From Bacteroidaceae bacterium (GTDB taxonomy: Bacteria > Bacteroidota > Bacteroidia > Bacteroidales > Bacteroidaceae), in the NCBI GenBank assembly GCA_017470525.1, contig JAFUYM010000038.1, positions 1-64,000 of the forward strand: DNA of 64,000 bases, given 5' to 3'. How positions within the stretch are numbered: the first letter of the stretch is position 1; each line of letters opens with the position of its first letter. The notes under the pieces were generated by a model. The model saw nothing but the letters and a program-made list of their open reading frames with translations, made no database searches and was not told the origin of the DNA. Of the stretch, positions 52,776 through 60,889 are shown in pieces. The position numbers were made by a program, and so were the translations under genes.

Positions 52776-53800
52776 CTTACGGTATCGGTTTTTTCGGGAT
52801 GTTCGTTACCTGCAGTTTGGGCAGCCATCGTTTCAGAGTACTTTCTTTCCAATTCAGCCTTGATGATTTCCTGTTCCGCTTTCTCCTTCTCTTCAGCAGC
52901 CTTTCGTTTCTCCTCTTCAAAGGCTTTCTTCTTTTCTTGCTGAATGAGGATGCTGTCTTGTTTAGTCGGGTCTTCGGCTTGCTCTTCGAGCATGCGGCGT
53001 TCGGGAGAATGGTAATCGGTGATGACCGAAACCTCGCGGAGGGTGCTGAAGTTGGCAAAAAGTCTCACTTTCAGCAGATAAGACATGCCATCCGTAGAAT
53101 CATCAAGACCAACGACCCTTCCGATGGGAAGTCCGGGAGGGAAAATGTCAGAGTAGCCATTGCTTTCGACAATGTCACCCTTCTTCACTTTGGCATGGCG
53201 AGGAATGCTGGTTGCATAGGCGATGTTAACATAGCCGCGTTGCCAGATGAGCGAGCCGAAATACTCAGAGTCGCGCAGTCGGCAACTCACTTTGCTGTTC
53301 ACATTCAAGAGTGGCATGACAATGCTGTAATGTCGGCTGGTCATATAGACAATGCCCACGATGCCCTGCGAGCAAATTACTCCCATTTCAGGGAGGATGC
53401 CGTCAGCCTCTCCTTTGTTGATGGTGATGAGGTTGTTGGCTTTGTGCAGGGTGATGTTGACCACCTGTGCTGGGATGGTATGGTAGATTTGCGGCAGTTC
53501 AGGAAGACTTTTGATGCTGTCCCGTCCGATGGCTTCCAGTTGTTGCCGCATTGCATATACCTGCTTGCGGAGTTGTTCGTTCTTTGCCTCCAACTTGCGG
53601 TTGTTCTCTTGCAGGTGCAGATATGACGTAATGCCGCTAATGACGTTGTAGGTGGAGCCTACCACGTCATTAGCGGTTGTGAAATACACACTCTTTTGGT
53701 ATCCGTTGTAACTGAAGAGGAAGACAAGGCTTATCACCTCCAGCAGAATGAACAGAAACCAGTGCTTATTCTTTATGATTAAGTCAATCAGTGCGCGCAT
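52772..53800 (-). CDS. mreC: Rod shape-determining protein MreC
   Basis: 342 residues. One transmembrane helix (about 13-32), a coiled coil (about 60-95; RKLEAKNEQLRKQVYAMRQQ), then the beta-rich periplasmic domain (NLITINKGEADGILPEMGVI, GIVGIVYMTSRHYSIVMPLL). The last 70 residues are a highly charged Glu/Lys/Ala helix, longer than in classical MreC and typical of Bacteroidales forms. It scaffolds PBP2 and RodA. Confidence 0.94.
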   Translation of the reverse strand: MRALIDLIIKNKHWFLFILLEVISLVFLFSYNGYQKSVYFTTANDVVGSTYNVISGITSYLHLQENNRKLEAKNEQLRKQVYAMRQQLEAIGRDSIKSLPELPQIYHTIPAQVVNITLHKANNLITINKGEADGILPEMGVICSQGIVGIVYMTSRHYSIVMPLLNVNSKVSCRLRDSEYFGSLIWQRGYVNIAYATSIPRHAKVKKGDIVESNGYSDIFPPGLPIGRVVGLDDSTDGMSYLLKVRLFANFSTLREVSVITDYHSPERRMLEEQAEDPTKQDSILIQQEKKKAFEEEKRKAAEEKEKAEQEIIKAELERKYSETMAAQTAGNEHPEKTDTVR

Positions 53801-53810
53801 GAGGGCACGT

Positions 53811-54833
53811 TTATCTCATCAGGAACTGGAAGTTGTTGACGTTCTTCAATGCAATGCCCGTACCCTTCGCAACAGAGTGCAATGGGTCGTCATCTACATG
53901 GAACTGAATCTGAATCTTGTCGGTCAGACGCTTTGCCAAACCGCGCAGCAGCGCGCCACCACCTGTCAGCCAGATGCCGTTCTTCACGATGTCGGCATAC
54001 AGTTCTGGTGGAGTGTTTTCAAGAGCCTGAAGCACGGACGTCTCAATTTTAGCGATGGTCTTGTCGATGCAGTGTGCAATTTCCTGATAGCATACGGCAA
54101 TCTCCAACGGAAGGGCTGTGATTTTGTTAGGACCATGCACGATGAAGTCCTCAGGAGCCTCGTCCCCGAGGTCAGTCAAAGCAGAACCCACATTGATTTT
54201 GATGCGTTCAGCCATGCGCTCTGATACCCTCACGTTGTGCTGGCGAGACATGTATTCCTGAATGTCGGCAGTCAGTTCGTCTCCAGCCACACGGATGGAG
54301 TTGTTGCTCACGATACCGCCCAGTGAGATGATGGCAATTTCTGTGGAACCACCACCTATATCGACAATCATCTGACCTTCAGGGGCTTCCACGTCAATAC
54401 CGCAACCGATGGCAGCAGCCATGGGCTCGTAGATAAGATATACATCGCGTCCACCAGAATGTTCTGCACTGTCACGCACGGCGCGTAGTTCCACCTCCGT
54501 AGAGCCTGATGGAACGCCAATCACCATGCGGAGCGAAGGTGTGAAGAGGTGATGCCCGGTCTTCACCATCTTGATGAGACCACGCATCATTTGTTCGCAG
54601 GCATTGAAGTCGGCAATCACACCGTCACGCAACGGACGGCAGGTGCGTATGTTCTCATGTGTTTTTTCATACATCATCTTTGCCTTCTCACCCACGGCAA
54701 TCATCTTGTTGGTCTTCTTGTCAAGAGCAACTACCGATGGCTCATCCACCACAATCTTACCGTTGCAGGTGATGATGGTGTTGGCGGTGCCAAGGTCCAT
54801 CGCTATATCTTGTGTCAAAGAGAAAAATCCCAT
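53811..54833 (-). CDS. mreB: Rod shape-determining actin homologue MreB
   Basis: 340 residues. Actin-family nucleotide motifs: IAMDLGTANTIITCNGKIVV (phosphate 1), QMIVDIGGGSTEIAIISLGG (phosphate 2) and NGIWLTGGGALLRGLAKRLT (adenosine). MreB filaments at the inner membrane orient elongation-specific peptidoglycan synthesis. It lies 10 bp upstream of mreC and 78 bp downstream of the purH gene, with which it is probably co-transcribed. Confidence 0.97.
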   Translation of the reverse strand: MGFFSLTQDIAMDLGTANTIITCNGKIVVDEPSVVALDKKTNKMIAVGEKAKMMYEKTHENIRTCRPLRDGVIADFNACEQMMRGLIKMVKTGHHLFTPSLRMVIGVPSGSTEVELRAVRDSAEHSGGRDVYLIYEPMAAAIGCGIDVEAPEGQMIVDIGGGSTEIAIISLGGIVSNNSIRVAGDELTADIQEYMSRQHNVRVSERMAERIKINVGSALTDLGDEAPEDFIVHGPNKITALPLEIAVCYQEIAHCIDKTIAKIETSVLQALENTPPELYADIVKNGIWLTGGGALLRGLAKRLTDKIQIQFHVDDDPLHSVAKGTGIALKNVNNFQFLMR

Positions 54834-54911
54834 AATCTTATTTACAATTGGACAATTTACGATTTACTATTTATTGAGAAACTTTTGCCGGTCGTGTGCC
54901 GAAATCTGGCA

Positions 54912-55505
54912 TCACTTTGCAAAATAAGAGTGAATGGCTGTGTCATAATGGCTGGAAGTGGCGAAAGCGCGCTCTGCAAACTGCTTGCGCTGTGCCTTGC
55001 TGGTCTCCGCACCCTGAGCCTTCACGATGTCGAGCAGAGGCTTGTACTCTGCCTTGCTGGGCACGATGACCACATCGTTGAAGTTCTTAGCTGCTGCACG
55101 GATGAGCGAGATACCGCCAATGTCAATCTTCTCGATGATGGCAGCCTCGTCGTTGGTGCTTGCAACGGTCTCCTCGAAGGGATAGAGGTCCACAATCACG
55201 AGGTCGATTTCTGGAATCTCATATTTAGCCATTTCCTGTTGGTCGCTTTCCATAGCGCGGCGACCGAGAATGCCGCCGAACACCTTGGGATGGAGTGTCT
55301 TCACACGTCCGCCCAAGATAGAGGGGTATGTTGTCAAGTCTTCAACCTTCTGGCATGGATAGCCGAGGCTTTCGATAAATGCCTGTGTACCTCCTGTAGA
55401 AAGGAATTTCACTCCGTTTTTGTTCAGTTCTGCCAGCAACTCATCCAGTCCATCTTTGTGGAACACTGATACAAGAGCCGTTTTGATTTTCTTTGTGTCA
55501 GCCAT
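54912..55505 (-). CDS. purH: IMP cyclohydrolase domain of PurH, without the AICAR transformylase domain
   Basis: 197 residues, against about 510 for bifunctional PurH. The whole is the MGS-like IMP cyclohydrolase domain: FHKDGLDELLAELNKNGVKF, LSTGGTQAFIESLGYP, LGGRVKTLHPKVFGGILGRR and EKIDIGGISLIRAAAKNFND. The frame stops at SHYDTAIHSYFAK, close to where the transformylase domain would begin, and only 78 bp separate it from mreB, so that domain is truly missing here. The transformylase may be a separate gene elsewhere. The cyclohydrolase closes FAICAR to IMP in the last purine step. Confidence 0.88.
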   Translation of the reverse strand: MADTKKIKTALVSVFHKDGLDELLAELNKNGVKFLSTGGTQAFIESLGYPCQKVEDLTTYPSILGGRVKTLHPKVFGGILGRRAMESDQQEMAKYEIPEIDLVIVDLYPFEETVASTNDEAAIIEKIDIGGISLIRAAAKNFNDVVIVPSKAEYKPLLDIVKAQGAETSKAQRKQFAERAFATSSHYDTAIHSYFAK

Positions 55506-55601
55506 TGTGTCCGAAATTGATTAATTTATTGATAATTCGTTGATTTCTTAAAACCCCTGTGTGCGCACACAATATGCAGCACCCATTTGCCTTACGAACT
55601 G

Positions 55602-55609
55602 CAAAGTTA
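55602..55609 (-). promoter_or_regulatory. Putative -7 element TAACTTTG for purH-mre operon
   Basis: Minus-strand TAACTTTG about 97 bp before the purH start. The -33 is not clear. If used, the leader would be about 85-90 nt. Confidence 0.4.
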
Positions 55610-55671
55610 GGCATTTCTTCCGACACATTATTAAAGAAATTAAAATTTTTCCATCTTTATCGAGAAAATTC

Positions 55672-55702
55672 TTGCCAGAACGAAAACTTTACACTAATTT
55701 TG
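55672..55702 (+). promoter_or_regulatory. Promoter of the TonB-C domain gene
   Basis: TTG (55672-55674), 20-bp spacer, TAATTTTG (55695-55702), 29 bp before the ATG at 55732. The promoter position supports this start over the longer in-frame ATG at 55561. Confidence 0.6.
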
Positions 55703-55731
55703 AACCCGTAAACATCAAAAGGGTCATAATT

Positions 55732-56163
55732 ATGAAGCAAATTGCAATATTGGTTTTCATGTTCTGTTTCGCCTCTGCCAGGGCACAGTTTTTCTTTGAT
55801 TTTTCTCCGCGGCAGCAGATGGAACAGCGGCGGGAAAAATACACCGCCCCTTCCTATAAGAAAGGTGAGGCTGGCATCAAGGCATATATTCAGAAGAACT
55901 TTAAGCAGGTGAAGCAGCGAGAGAACGTGGATGGCAGAATCATCATCGCAGTGATGGTGAATGCCAAGGGCAATGTGGAGGATGCGCAAGTGGTTCGTTC
56001 CGTCACTTCAGCATTGGATGCAGAAGCGATTCGGGTGTGCAGGAAGATGACTTTCAAACCTGCCACACTGGGAAAGAAGAAGACGAAAGGACGCATAGAC
56101 ATCGTGTTCCCCATCCGCAATGGAAGGCTCTCTTATCTCAACTTGCCTACAACCGAGGTGTAG
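55732..56163 (+). CDS. Secreted TonB C-terminal domain protein
   Basis: 143 residues from MKQIAILVFMFCFASARAQ, a signal peptide; the 57-residue upstream extension is not protein-like. The TonB-C fold (about 55-135) includes RIIIAVMVNAKGNVEDAQVV and RSVTSALDAEAIRVCRKMTF with the KPATLGKKK linker before the last strand. It lacks the N-terminal inner-membrane anchor and Pro-rich span of true TonB, so it is not an energy transducer by itself. Its role is unknown. It is followed by its own terminator. Confidence 0.85.
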   Translation: MKQIAILVFMFCFASARAQFFFDFSPRQQMEQRREKYTAPSYKKGEAGIKAYIQKNFKQVKQRENVDGRIIIAVMVNAKGNVEDAQVVRSVTSALDAEAIRVCRKMTFKPATLGKKKTKGRIDIVFPIRNGRLSYLNLPTTEV

Positions 56164-56183
56164 TCCCCGTTGCCGACGAAAAA

Positions 56184-56217
56184 GCCTGATGAACATCCTC
56201 GTTCATCAGGCTTTTTT
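56184..56217 (+). terminator. Intrinsic terminator after the TonB-C gene
   Basis: GCCTGATGAAC (56184-56194) and GTTCATCAGGC (56201-56211) with a 6-nt loop and a run of six T. The A-run before the left arm also makes it usable by the convergent gene. Confidence 0.92.
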
Positions 56218-56232
56218 ATTTAGTACTTGATT

Positions 56233-56937
56233 CTATTTCACTCTGACATACAGATTGTTGTTTGAATAAGTCTTGCCAGCGTACGTCGTGTTGAGATTGA
56301 TGCCGACAGAGGCATTCCCACGTGTCTTGTTGCAGTGTACACGACCTGTGTAGCGAATTTTCTGACCCGGCTGCAACGTCGTCGTCAGCGATGGCGAAAT
56401 GCTGAAAGCCTTCGGGTTGTCCACTTCCAGGTTGATGACGATGTCACGCAATGTCGAATTGGAAGTGTTCGTGATGAACCCCTCCACCTCGATGGTCTCA
56501 TCCTTTGAGATGCAGCCGTCGCCGTCAGCATCCATGTAAGTCAGGTCAGACAGGCTCACCAGTGCAGCCGTTGCAGTGCTGCCATGATAGGCACCACCGC
56601 CAATCTGGTAATCGCGATTGCCATAGTAGCCATCATTCTGCGAAGTGTAGGTGTCGTCGTTTCTTTCATATCTGCGAGCCTCCGCCTTCTCGTTCTCTTC
56701 AATCTGGGAAGCAATGCCGACCCCCAGCACCGCACCGATGCCCATGCCAATCAGGCTTCCCAAAGCGGCATTCTCACCACGGAAGTGACCATGACCAGAA
56801 AGAAAACCAACGGCCTCGCCCACATGACTGCCTATCATCGCACCAGTCAATCCGCCCGACGCCTGATAGGAACTTGTGCAACTGCTTACTAGCATCATCG
56901 TTGCCAGTGGAATGCATACAATTTTTGTTTTCTTCAT
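56233..56937 (-). CDS. Glycine-zipper lipoprotein with EF-hand-like loop
   Basis: 234 residues. The signal sequence ends in a lipobox VSSC (Cys20), so it is a lipoprotein. Residues of about 28-82 form a glycine zipper (GGLTGAMIGSHVGEAVGFLS and SLIGMGIGAVLGVGIASQIE), as in SlyB/YMGG-type proteins. Around residue 135, MDADGDGCISKDE has the DxDxDGxIxxDE calcium loop pattern of an EF-hand. A C-terminal beta-sandwich (ITNTSNSTLRDIVINLEVDN) resembles a CARDB/NEW3-type domain. No function is known. Confidence 0.8.
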   Translation of the reverse strand: MKKTKIVCIPLATMMLVSSCTSSYQASGGLTGAMIGSHVGEAVGFLSGHGHFRGENAALGSLIGMGIGAVLGVGIASQIEENEKAEARRYERNDDTYTSQNDGYYGNRDYQIGGGAYHGSTATAALVSLSDLTYMDADGDGCISKDETIEVEGFITNTSNSTLRDIVINLEVDNPKAFSISPSLTTTLQPGQKIRYTGRVHCNKTRGNASVGINLNTTYAGKTYSNNNLYVRVK

Positions 56938-56968
56938 TTCCTCTTTTTGTTAATGGTTGAACATTCTC

Positions 56969-57760
56969 TTAACTGTTGGTCTCCCGTTCTGCTATATAAT
57001 CGTCTATCAATTTTCTGGCTATCGACATTTTGTCGGGTATCGGTGGCAGGTGTTCTCGGTCAAACCATCCTGCATTGCTCAGTTCCTCTTCCTGCACATG
57101 CACCTCACCGCTCACGTAGTCGGCTGTAAAGCCAATCATGATGCCGCAAGGGTAGGGCCACGGCTGGCTTCCAAAGTAGCGGATGTTCTCAATCACCAGT
57201 CCCACCTCCTCCTGTACCTCGCGAACGACACACTCCTCCAGTGTCTCTCCAGTCTCCACAAACCCTGCCACCAGCCCGTACATTTCGCTGCGACGGAAAT
57301 TCTTGGCATGAACCAGCAGAATCTGGTCGCCCCTTCGGATTCTCACGATGATGGCAGGACTCACTTGGGGCCAAATCTCCTTGCCGCAGTGGGTGCATTG
57401 CTTGCTGATGATGGTGGTGCGTCTCATAGGTGCGCCACACACACCGCAATACTTCGTGTTCGAGTCCCAATAGAGCAGTTCCGATGCCTTTCCTGCTGCA
57501 TTGTAGAACCTTCTTGGCAGCACGTTCCACGACTCCCTCAGCCCCATCGTCACCAAGCCCATCATGTCGGCAGGTGGCGTGTTCAGGCTGTAAGCCATGC
57601 AGGGGGTGCCGTCAATGGCTGGCAGTTCCTGCCGGGGAGTCCATTCCTTCATGGGGAATGGCGGTTCAGGAGAACATGGAACATGATAGCCGCTTCCGTC
57701 ATGTTGCAGCAACAACGCGTTGCTGATAAAAACAAACCAGTATGTTGACTGCTTCTCCAT
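56969..57760 (-). CDS. nudC: NADH pyrophosphatase NudC
   Basis: 263 residues from MEKQSTYWFVFISNALLLQH; the longer frame (57817) adds 19 residues with no family similarity, and AGAAG precedes the chosen ATG. It has the NudC zinc ribbon (YCGVCG ... CTHCG), the Nudix box GFVETGETLEECVVREVQEE followed by VG, and the NudC-specific SQPWPYP motif. It hydrolyses NAD(H) and can remove NAD caps from RNA. The gene is 31 bp upstream of the glycine-zipper gene. Confidence 0.95.
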   Translation of the reverse strand: MEKQSTYWFVFISNALLLQHDGSGYHVPCSPEPPFPMKEWTPRQELPAIDGTPCMAYSLNTPPADMMGLVTMGLRESWNVLPRRFYNAAGKASELLYWDSNTKYCGVCGAPMRRTTIISKQCTHCGKEIWPQVSPAIIVRIRRGDQILLVHAKNFRRSEMYGLVAGFVETGETLEECVVREVQEEVGLVIENIRYFGSQPWPYPCGIMIGFTADYVSGEVHVQEEELSNAGWFDREHLPPIPDKMSIARKLIDDYIAERETNS

Positions 57761-57783
57761 GTTGCTTCTTTTATTTTTCGGGT

Positions 57784-57791
57784 CAAAATTA
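57784..57791 (-). promoter_or_regulatory. Putative -7 element TAATTTTG for nudC
   Basis: Minus-strand TAATTTTG is 23 bp before the chosen nudC start, which supports that start because the upstream ATG at 57817 would precede it. Confidence 0.5.
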
Positions 57792-57863
57792 GGCATTATT
57801 TGTGAGATATGACACATTTTTAGTATTTAAAATCCTTAAAAAAGTTAAGACTTGCCCGATTAG

Positions 57864-57894
57864 TTGTAAATTCGGCAGAAAAAGACTACTTTTG
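57864..57894 (+). promoter_or_regulatory. Promoter of the GH25 lysozyme gene
   Basis: TTG (57864-57866), 20-bp spacer, TACTTTTG (57887-57894), 24 bp before the ATG. The -7 lies inside a small palindrome GACTAC-TTTT-GTAGTC (57884-57899). Confidence 0.7.
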
Positions 57895-57918
57895 TAGTCA
57901 AATTTCAATCAGCAACAC

Positions 57919-58767
57919 ATGAACACCGTTAATCGCGCGTACATATATATAATATTCACCATCATCGCCTCTCTGTGCATCAGCACAGCGTGGGCAGGGA
58001 ACAACAACAAAGGGAAGAAAGACAAGAATGCACAGGTCGCCGCTGACATACAGCCCGACCCGGTTGCTCGCAAGTCGCTCCCCGACCGCCATCCGGCACC
58101 TCTGGCGATGCCGCTCTTTGCTGCATCACCCGCCACCCAACAGCGTGGCAGAGGCACGGGGGGCAGCGAGGCACATGGCATCGATGTCAGCCACTATCAG
58201 GGACGCATCAACTGGGATGAGGTGGCGCGTGACCGCCGTGTCACATACGTCTATCTGAAAGCCACCGAAGGTGTCAACACCATCGACGACACTTACAGTT
58301 ACAACTTCAATGAGTGCAAGCGTGTGGGGCTTAAAGTAGGCAGTTACCTCTTTTTCCGTCCCCATCTTTCAGCCAAGTCCCAGTTCGACCTTTTTGTGTC
58401 CCGAGTCAACACCAAGAAGCAGGACCTCCTGCCCGTCATCGACGTCGAAGTCATCCGTGGCGTGTCCGTGTCCGTCATGCAGGCACGTCTGCTCGAACTC
58501 TGCGACCTCTTTGAAAAGGAATATGGCAAGAAGCCCATTATCTACACAGGCAAGAATTTTTACAACAAATACATCTACAGCAATTCTCGCCTTCGTGCCT
58601 ACAAGTACTTCATAGCCGCCTATTCCTTCATTGAACCCGATCTCTACGATGACAACGACTACGTCATGTGGCAATACTCTGCCACAGGTTCTGTGCGTGG
58701 CATTCGTGGCAACGTCGATATGAGCCGCTTCGTCGGCCGCCATTCCATCAAGGACATCCTCTATTAA
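57919..58767 (+). CDS. Secreted glycoside hydrolase family 25 lysozyme
   Basis: 282 residues. The signal segment (about 7-27) is followed by a disordered basic region, then the GH25 domain from residue 86. The first catalytic-region motif is HGIDVSHYQGRINWDEVA (Asp89), and DLLPVIDVEVIRG carries Asp175 and the catalytic Glu177. YVYLKATEGVNTIDDTY and VMWQYSATGSVRGIRGNVDM also match. It cleaves the MurNAc-GlcNAc backbone in the periplasm. It stands alone and is followed by a hairpin. Confidence 0.95.
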   Translation: MNTVNRAYIYIIFTIIASLCISTAWAGNNNKGKKDKNAQVAADIQPDPVARKSLPDRHPAPLAMPLFAASPATQQRGRGTGGSEAHGIDVSHYQGRINWDEVARDRRVTYVYLKATEGVNTIDDTYSYNFNECKRVGLKVGSYLFFRPHLSAKSQFDLFVSRVNTKKQDLLPVIDVEVIRGVSVSVMQARLLELCDLFEKEYGKKPIIYTGKNFYNKYIYSNSRLRAYKYFIAAYSFIEPDLYDDNDYVMWQYSATGSVRGIRGNVDMSRFVGRHSIKDILY

Positions 58768-58849
58768 AACACACGACGGTCCCAACAAGGAAAAAACACT
58801 TCGGTGCACCCTGCTGGCATGATTTCAAACACCCTGCGCCAAATAATAC

Positions 58850-58885
58850 GCGCACTCAGCGCCTGTCATTTGACGCTGAGTGCGC
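58850..58885. terminator. Hairpin after the GH25 gene
   Basis: Perfect 12-bp arms GCGCACTCAGCG (58850-58861) and CGCTGAGTGCGC (58874-58885). There is no T-run, so termination is likely but not certain. The rest of the 58768-59098 spacer holds a TACTTTTG at 58927-58934 without a properly spaced -33, plus the motif at 59054. Confidence 0.6.
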
Positions 58886-59053
58886 ATATCTGATAATCAA
58901 TAAGTTCCGTTTTTGCCATCTGAAAGTACTTTTGTACTCGTAAAAACAGAAAAGTGAAGGCAATGATCCATCAAAAAGGACCAACCTTTTATCTGTATAG
59001 ATTACATAGTTTCACGAATATCGTTTCCTGATGTAAAAAATAATGAGAATCTC

Positions 59054-59095
59054 GTGCAGTCTTTTCCATAACCACAAGACTATATAAATAGAGAA
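59054..59095 (+). promoter_or_regulatory. ECF-type promoter-like motif, copy A (before the sigma-barrel gene)
   Basis: GTGCAGTC (59054-59061), 16 bp, then GACTATATAAATAGAGAA (59078-59095). The ATG of the sigma-barrel gene follows at 59099. The same layout recurs at 60827 and 61463. A short inverted repeat CATAAC/GTTATG (59067-59072, 59096-59101) flanks the second element and includes the start codon. Use by the adjacent sigma factor is an inference. Confidence 0.7.
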
Positions 59096-59098
59096 GTT

Positions 59099-60823
59099 AT
59101 GATTACGATGGAGACAACACGGCTGATAGAACGGTGTAGGCAGGGCGATGCAGATGCGCTCGGCGAACTGTACAAGGCATACACTCAAAAGATGAGAGGT
59201 GTATGCCGACGCTATATCAGCGATGAACAAACGGTGGACGATGTGTTGCACGATGCTTTCGTAATTATTTTCACATCGTTTGACCGTCTGAGGGATAACC
59301 GAAAGGCTGAGTCATGGATGATGTCAATTATACGAAATGTAGCCTCAAAATACAAAGACCATTTGAAAAGCCTTTCCTTCGTCCCATTGGAGGAAGCGGA
59401 GTCATTTGTGGCTCCCAATGAAGAGATAATTGTAAAAGGTGTTCCATTGGAAGAAGTGTTGAAGTTGATAGACAAGTTGCCAGAAGGATATGGCAAGGTG
59501 TTCCGACTGTCTGTCTTTGAAGGTCTGTCACATAAGGAGATTGCTGCCATGCTGAACATCGAGCCTCATTCGTCATCGTCGCAACTGGCACGTGCAAAGA
59601 AAATACTCCGCAAGATGATGCAGCAGTATTGGGCTGCCGTGCTTCTTTTGTTGCTCATTCCGTTTATGCTCTTTCTGCTCAAAAGGGAAGACGATGGTGA
59701 GCACCTGTCGTCTACTACTGTCGAAGAGAAGCCTGCCATTGCCAAACATAAAGATACACCAAAGCAAAAGCCACATACAAAAGAACCATCGGAAGAACAT
59801 CCGCAGGAGCCTGTGATTGTTCATGTCCCCGTACATCATACGCCGATTGACACGCACCAGCCTGTTATCGCGCAGGCTATTGATTCCATTATGCCAGACT
59901 CCTTGACAAATATGATTGCGCAGGAGCAGACTACTCCAGACACAATAAAGAATAATGAACAAGCAGACACGACGCATATCAGAGTGAAGTCGAATCTGCC
60001 AATCTACGATATTGCTAATTTGTTCTCCGATAAACCAGTCATAAGAACCCATAACAAGCAAAGATGGTCAATAGACCTCGCATACGCAGGAGGTATGGGT
60101 GAGCAGAATGTCGACCGTCCATACGGCTTCACAGAAACACCGATGTTAGCCATCATTAGTGAGCCACCGTCGCCTGTCACTTTCAAGAATTGGAGCGACT
60201 ATGCAGCCTTCTTGGCAGACAATCTGGATGACGGTACCAGTCATACGCGCAGCGTCATCATGAACATTGCCTTGAACAATGCTGGCGATGCCACGGGTAC
60301 AGACAAGATTATCCGCAAGAGCCACCACTACATGCCCATCAACTTCTTGTTGACATTGAAGTATAGACTGAACAATCGCTTTGGGTTGGAGACTGGACTG
60401 AACTACTGTCGGATGAGGTCTGAGTTTGAGATGGGTTCAAATGGCAATACCATCAACGAGCAGCAGACCATCCACTATCTCGGCATCCCCGTGAAGGGCA
60501 TCTACAACATATATAATAGGAAGGTGTGGAGTCTCTATGGCAGCCTCGGCATGACCACTGAGATTCCTGTTTACTCGCCGCTCAACACAAGTTACTACTT
60601 GCATGGTACGTTGAAGGCTACTGACAAAAACACCATTCGTGCCCCATGGCAGTGGTCAGTTGGTACGGGGCTTGGCCTACAATGCAATTTCACTCCCTAC
60701 TTCGGACTGTTTGCAGAGCCAAGCCTGCAATATTACATCCCGACGGGGTCGCAAATCGAAACATACCGAACCGACCATCCGTTTACGTTCTCTTTGCCTT
60801 TGGGCATCAGATTTACCTGGTAA
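59099..60823 (+). CDS. ECF sigma factor fused to a transmembrane helix, periplasmic linker and outer-membrane beta-barrel
   Basis: 574 residues in one uninterrupted frame. Residues of about 5-90 are sigma region 2 (DEQTVDDVLHDAFVIIFTSF, ESWMMSIIRNVASKY). Residues of about 117-175 are region 4 (LPEGYGKVFRLSVFEGLSHK, then a helix ending LARAKKILRK). A single transmembrane helix (178-195) follows basic residues, which puts the sigma part in the cytoplasm. Residues 196-320 are a Pro/His/Thr-rich linker, followed by a barrel domain (321-574; SIDLAYAGGMGEQ, RFGLETGLNYCRM, GLFAEPSLQYYI) ending in aromatic FTW. No separate anti-sigma domain is seen. In Bacteroides, dual-membrane-spanning anti-sigma proteins have the same TM-linker-barrel plan; here it is joined to the sigma factor itself. 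Release by proteolysis is inferred. Met4 is an alternative start. Confidence 0.88.
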   Translation: MITMETTRLIERCRQGDADALGELYKAYTQKMRGVCRRYISDEQTVDDVLHDAFVIIFTSFDRLRDNRKAESWMMSIIRNVASKYKDHLKSLSFVPLEEAESFVAPNEEIIVKGVPLEEVLKLIDKLPEGYGKVFRLSVFEGLSHKEIAAMLNIEPHSSSSQLARAKKILRKMMQQYWAAVLLLLLIPFMLFLLKREDDGEHLSSTTVEEKPAIAKHKDTPKQKPHTKEPSEEHPQEPVIVHVPVHHTPIDTHQPVIAQAIDSIMPDSLTNMIAQEQTTPDTIKNNEQADTTHIRVKSNLPIYDIANLFSDKPVIRTHNKQRWSIDLAYAGGMGEQNVDRPYGFTETPMLAIISEPPSPVTFKNWSDYAAFLADNLDDGTSHTRSVIMNIALNNAGDATGTDKIIRKSHHYMPINFLLTLKYRLNNRFGLETGLNYCRMRSEFEMGSNGNTINEQQTIHYLGIPVKGIYNIYNRKVWSLYGSLGMTTEIPVYSPLNTSYYLHGTLKATDKNTIRAPWQWSVGTGLGLQCNFTPYFGLFAEPSLQYYIPTGSQIETYRTDHPFTFSLPLGIRFTW

Positions 60824-60826
60824 TCC

Positions 60827-60867
60827 ATGCAGTCTTTCGGTGATTTCTGGACTTTATAGATAGAGAC
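60827..60867 (+). promoter_or_regulatory. ECF-type promoter-like motif, copy B (before the lipoprotein gene)
   Basis: ATGCAGTC (60827-60834), 15 bp, then GACTTTATAGATAGAGAC (60850-60867), 23 bp before the lipoprotein ATG. It begins only 4 bp after the sigma-barrel stop codon. Confidence 0.7.
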
Positions 60868-60889
60868 ACATCTTTAAAACCATAGGAAT

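Noticed and set aside
55561..55731. N-terminal extension of the TonB-C domain protein
   Set aside because: A consensus promoter lies inside it and a signal peptide begins at 55732.
58927..58934. TACTTTTG as the housekeeping promoter of the sigma-barrel gene
   Set aside because: The nearest TTTG is only 11 bp upstream, too close for a -33 element, and the start codon is 165 bp away. A weaker promoter cannot be excluded.
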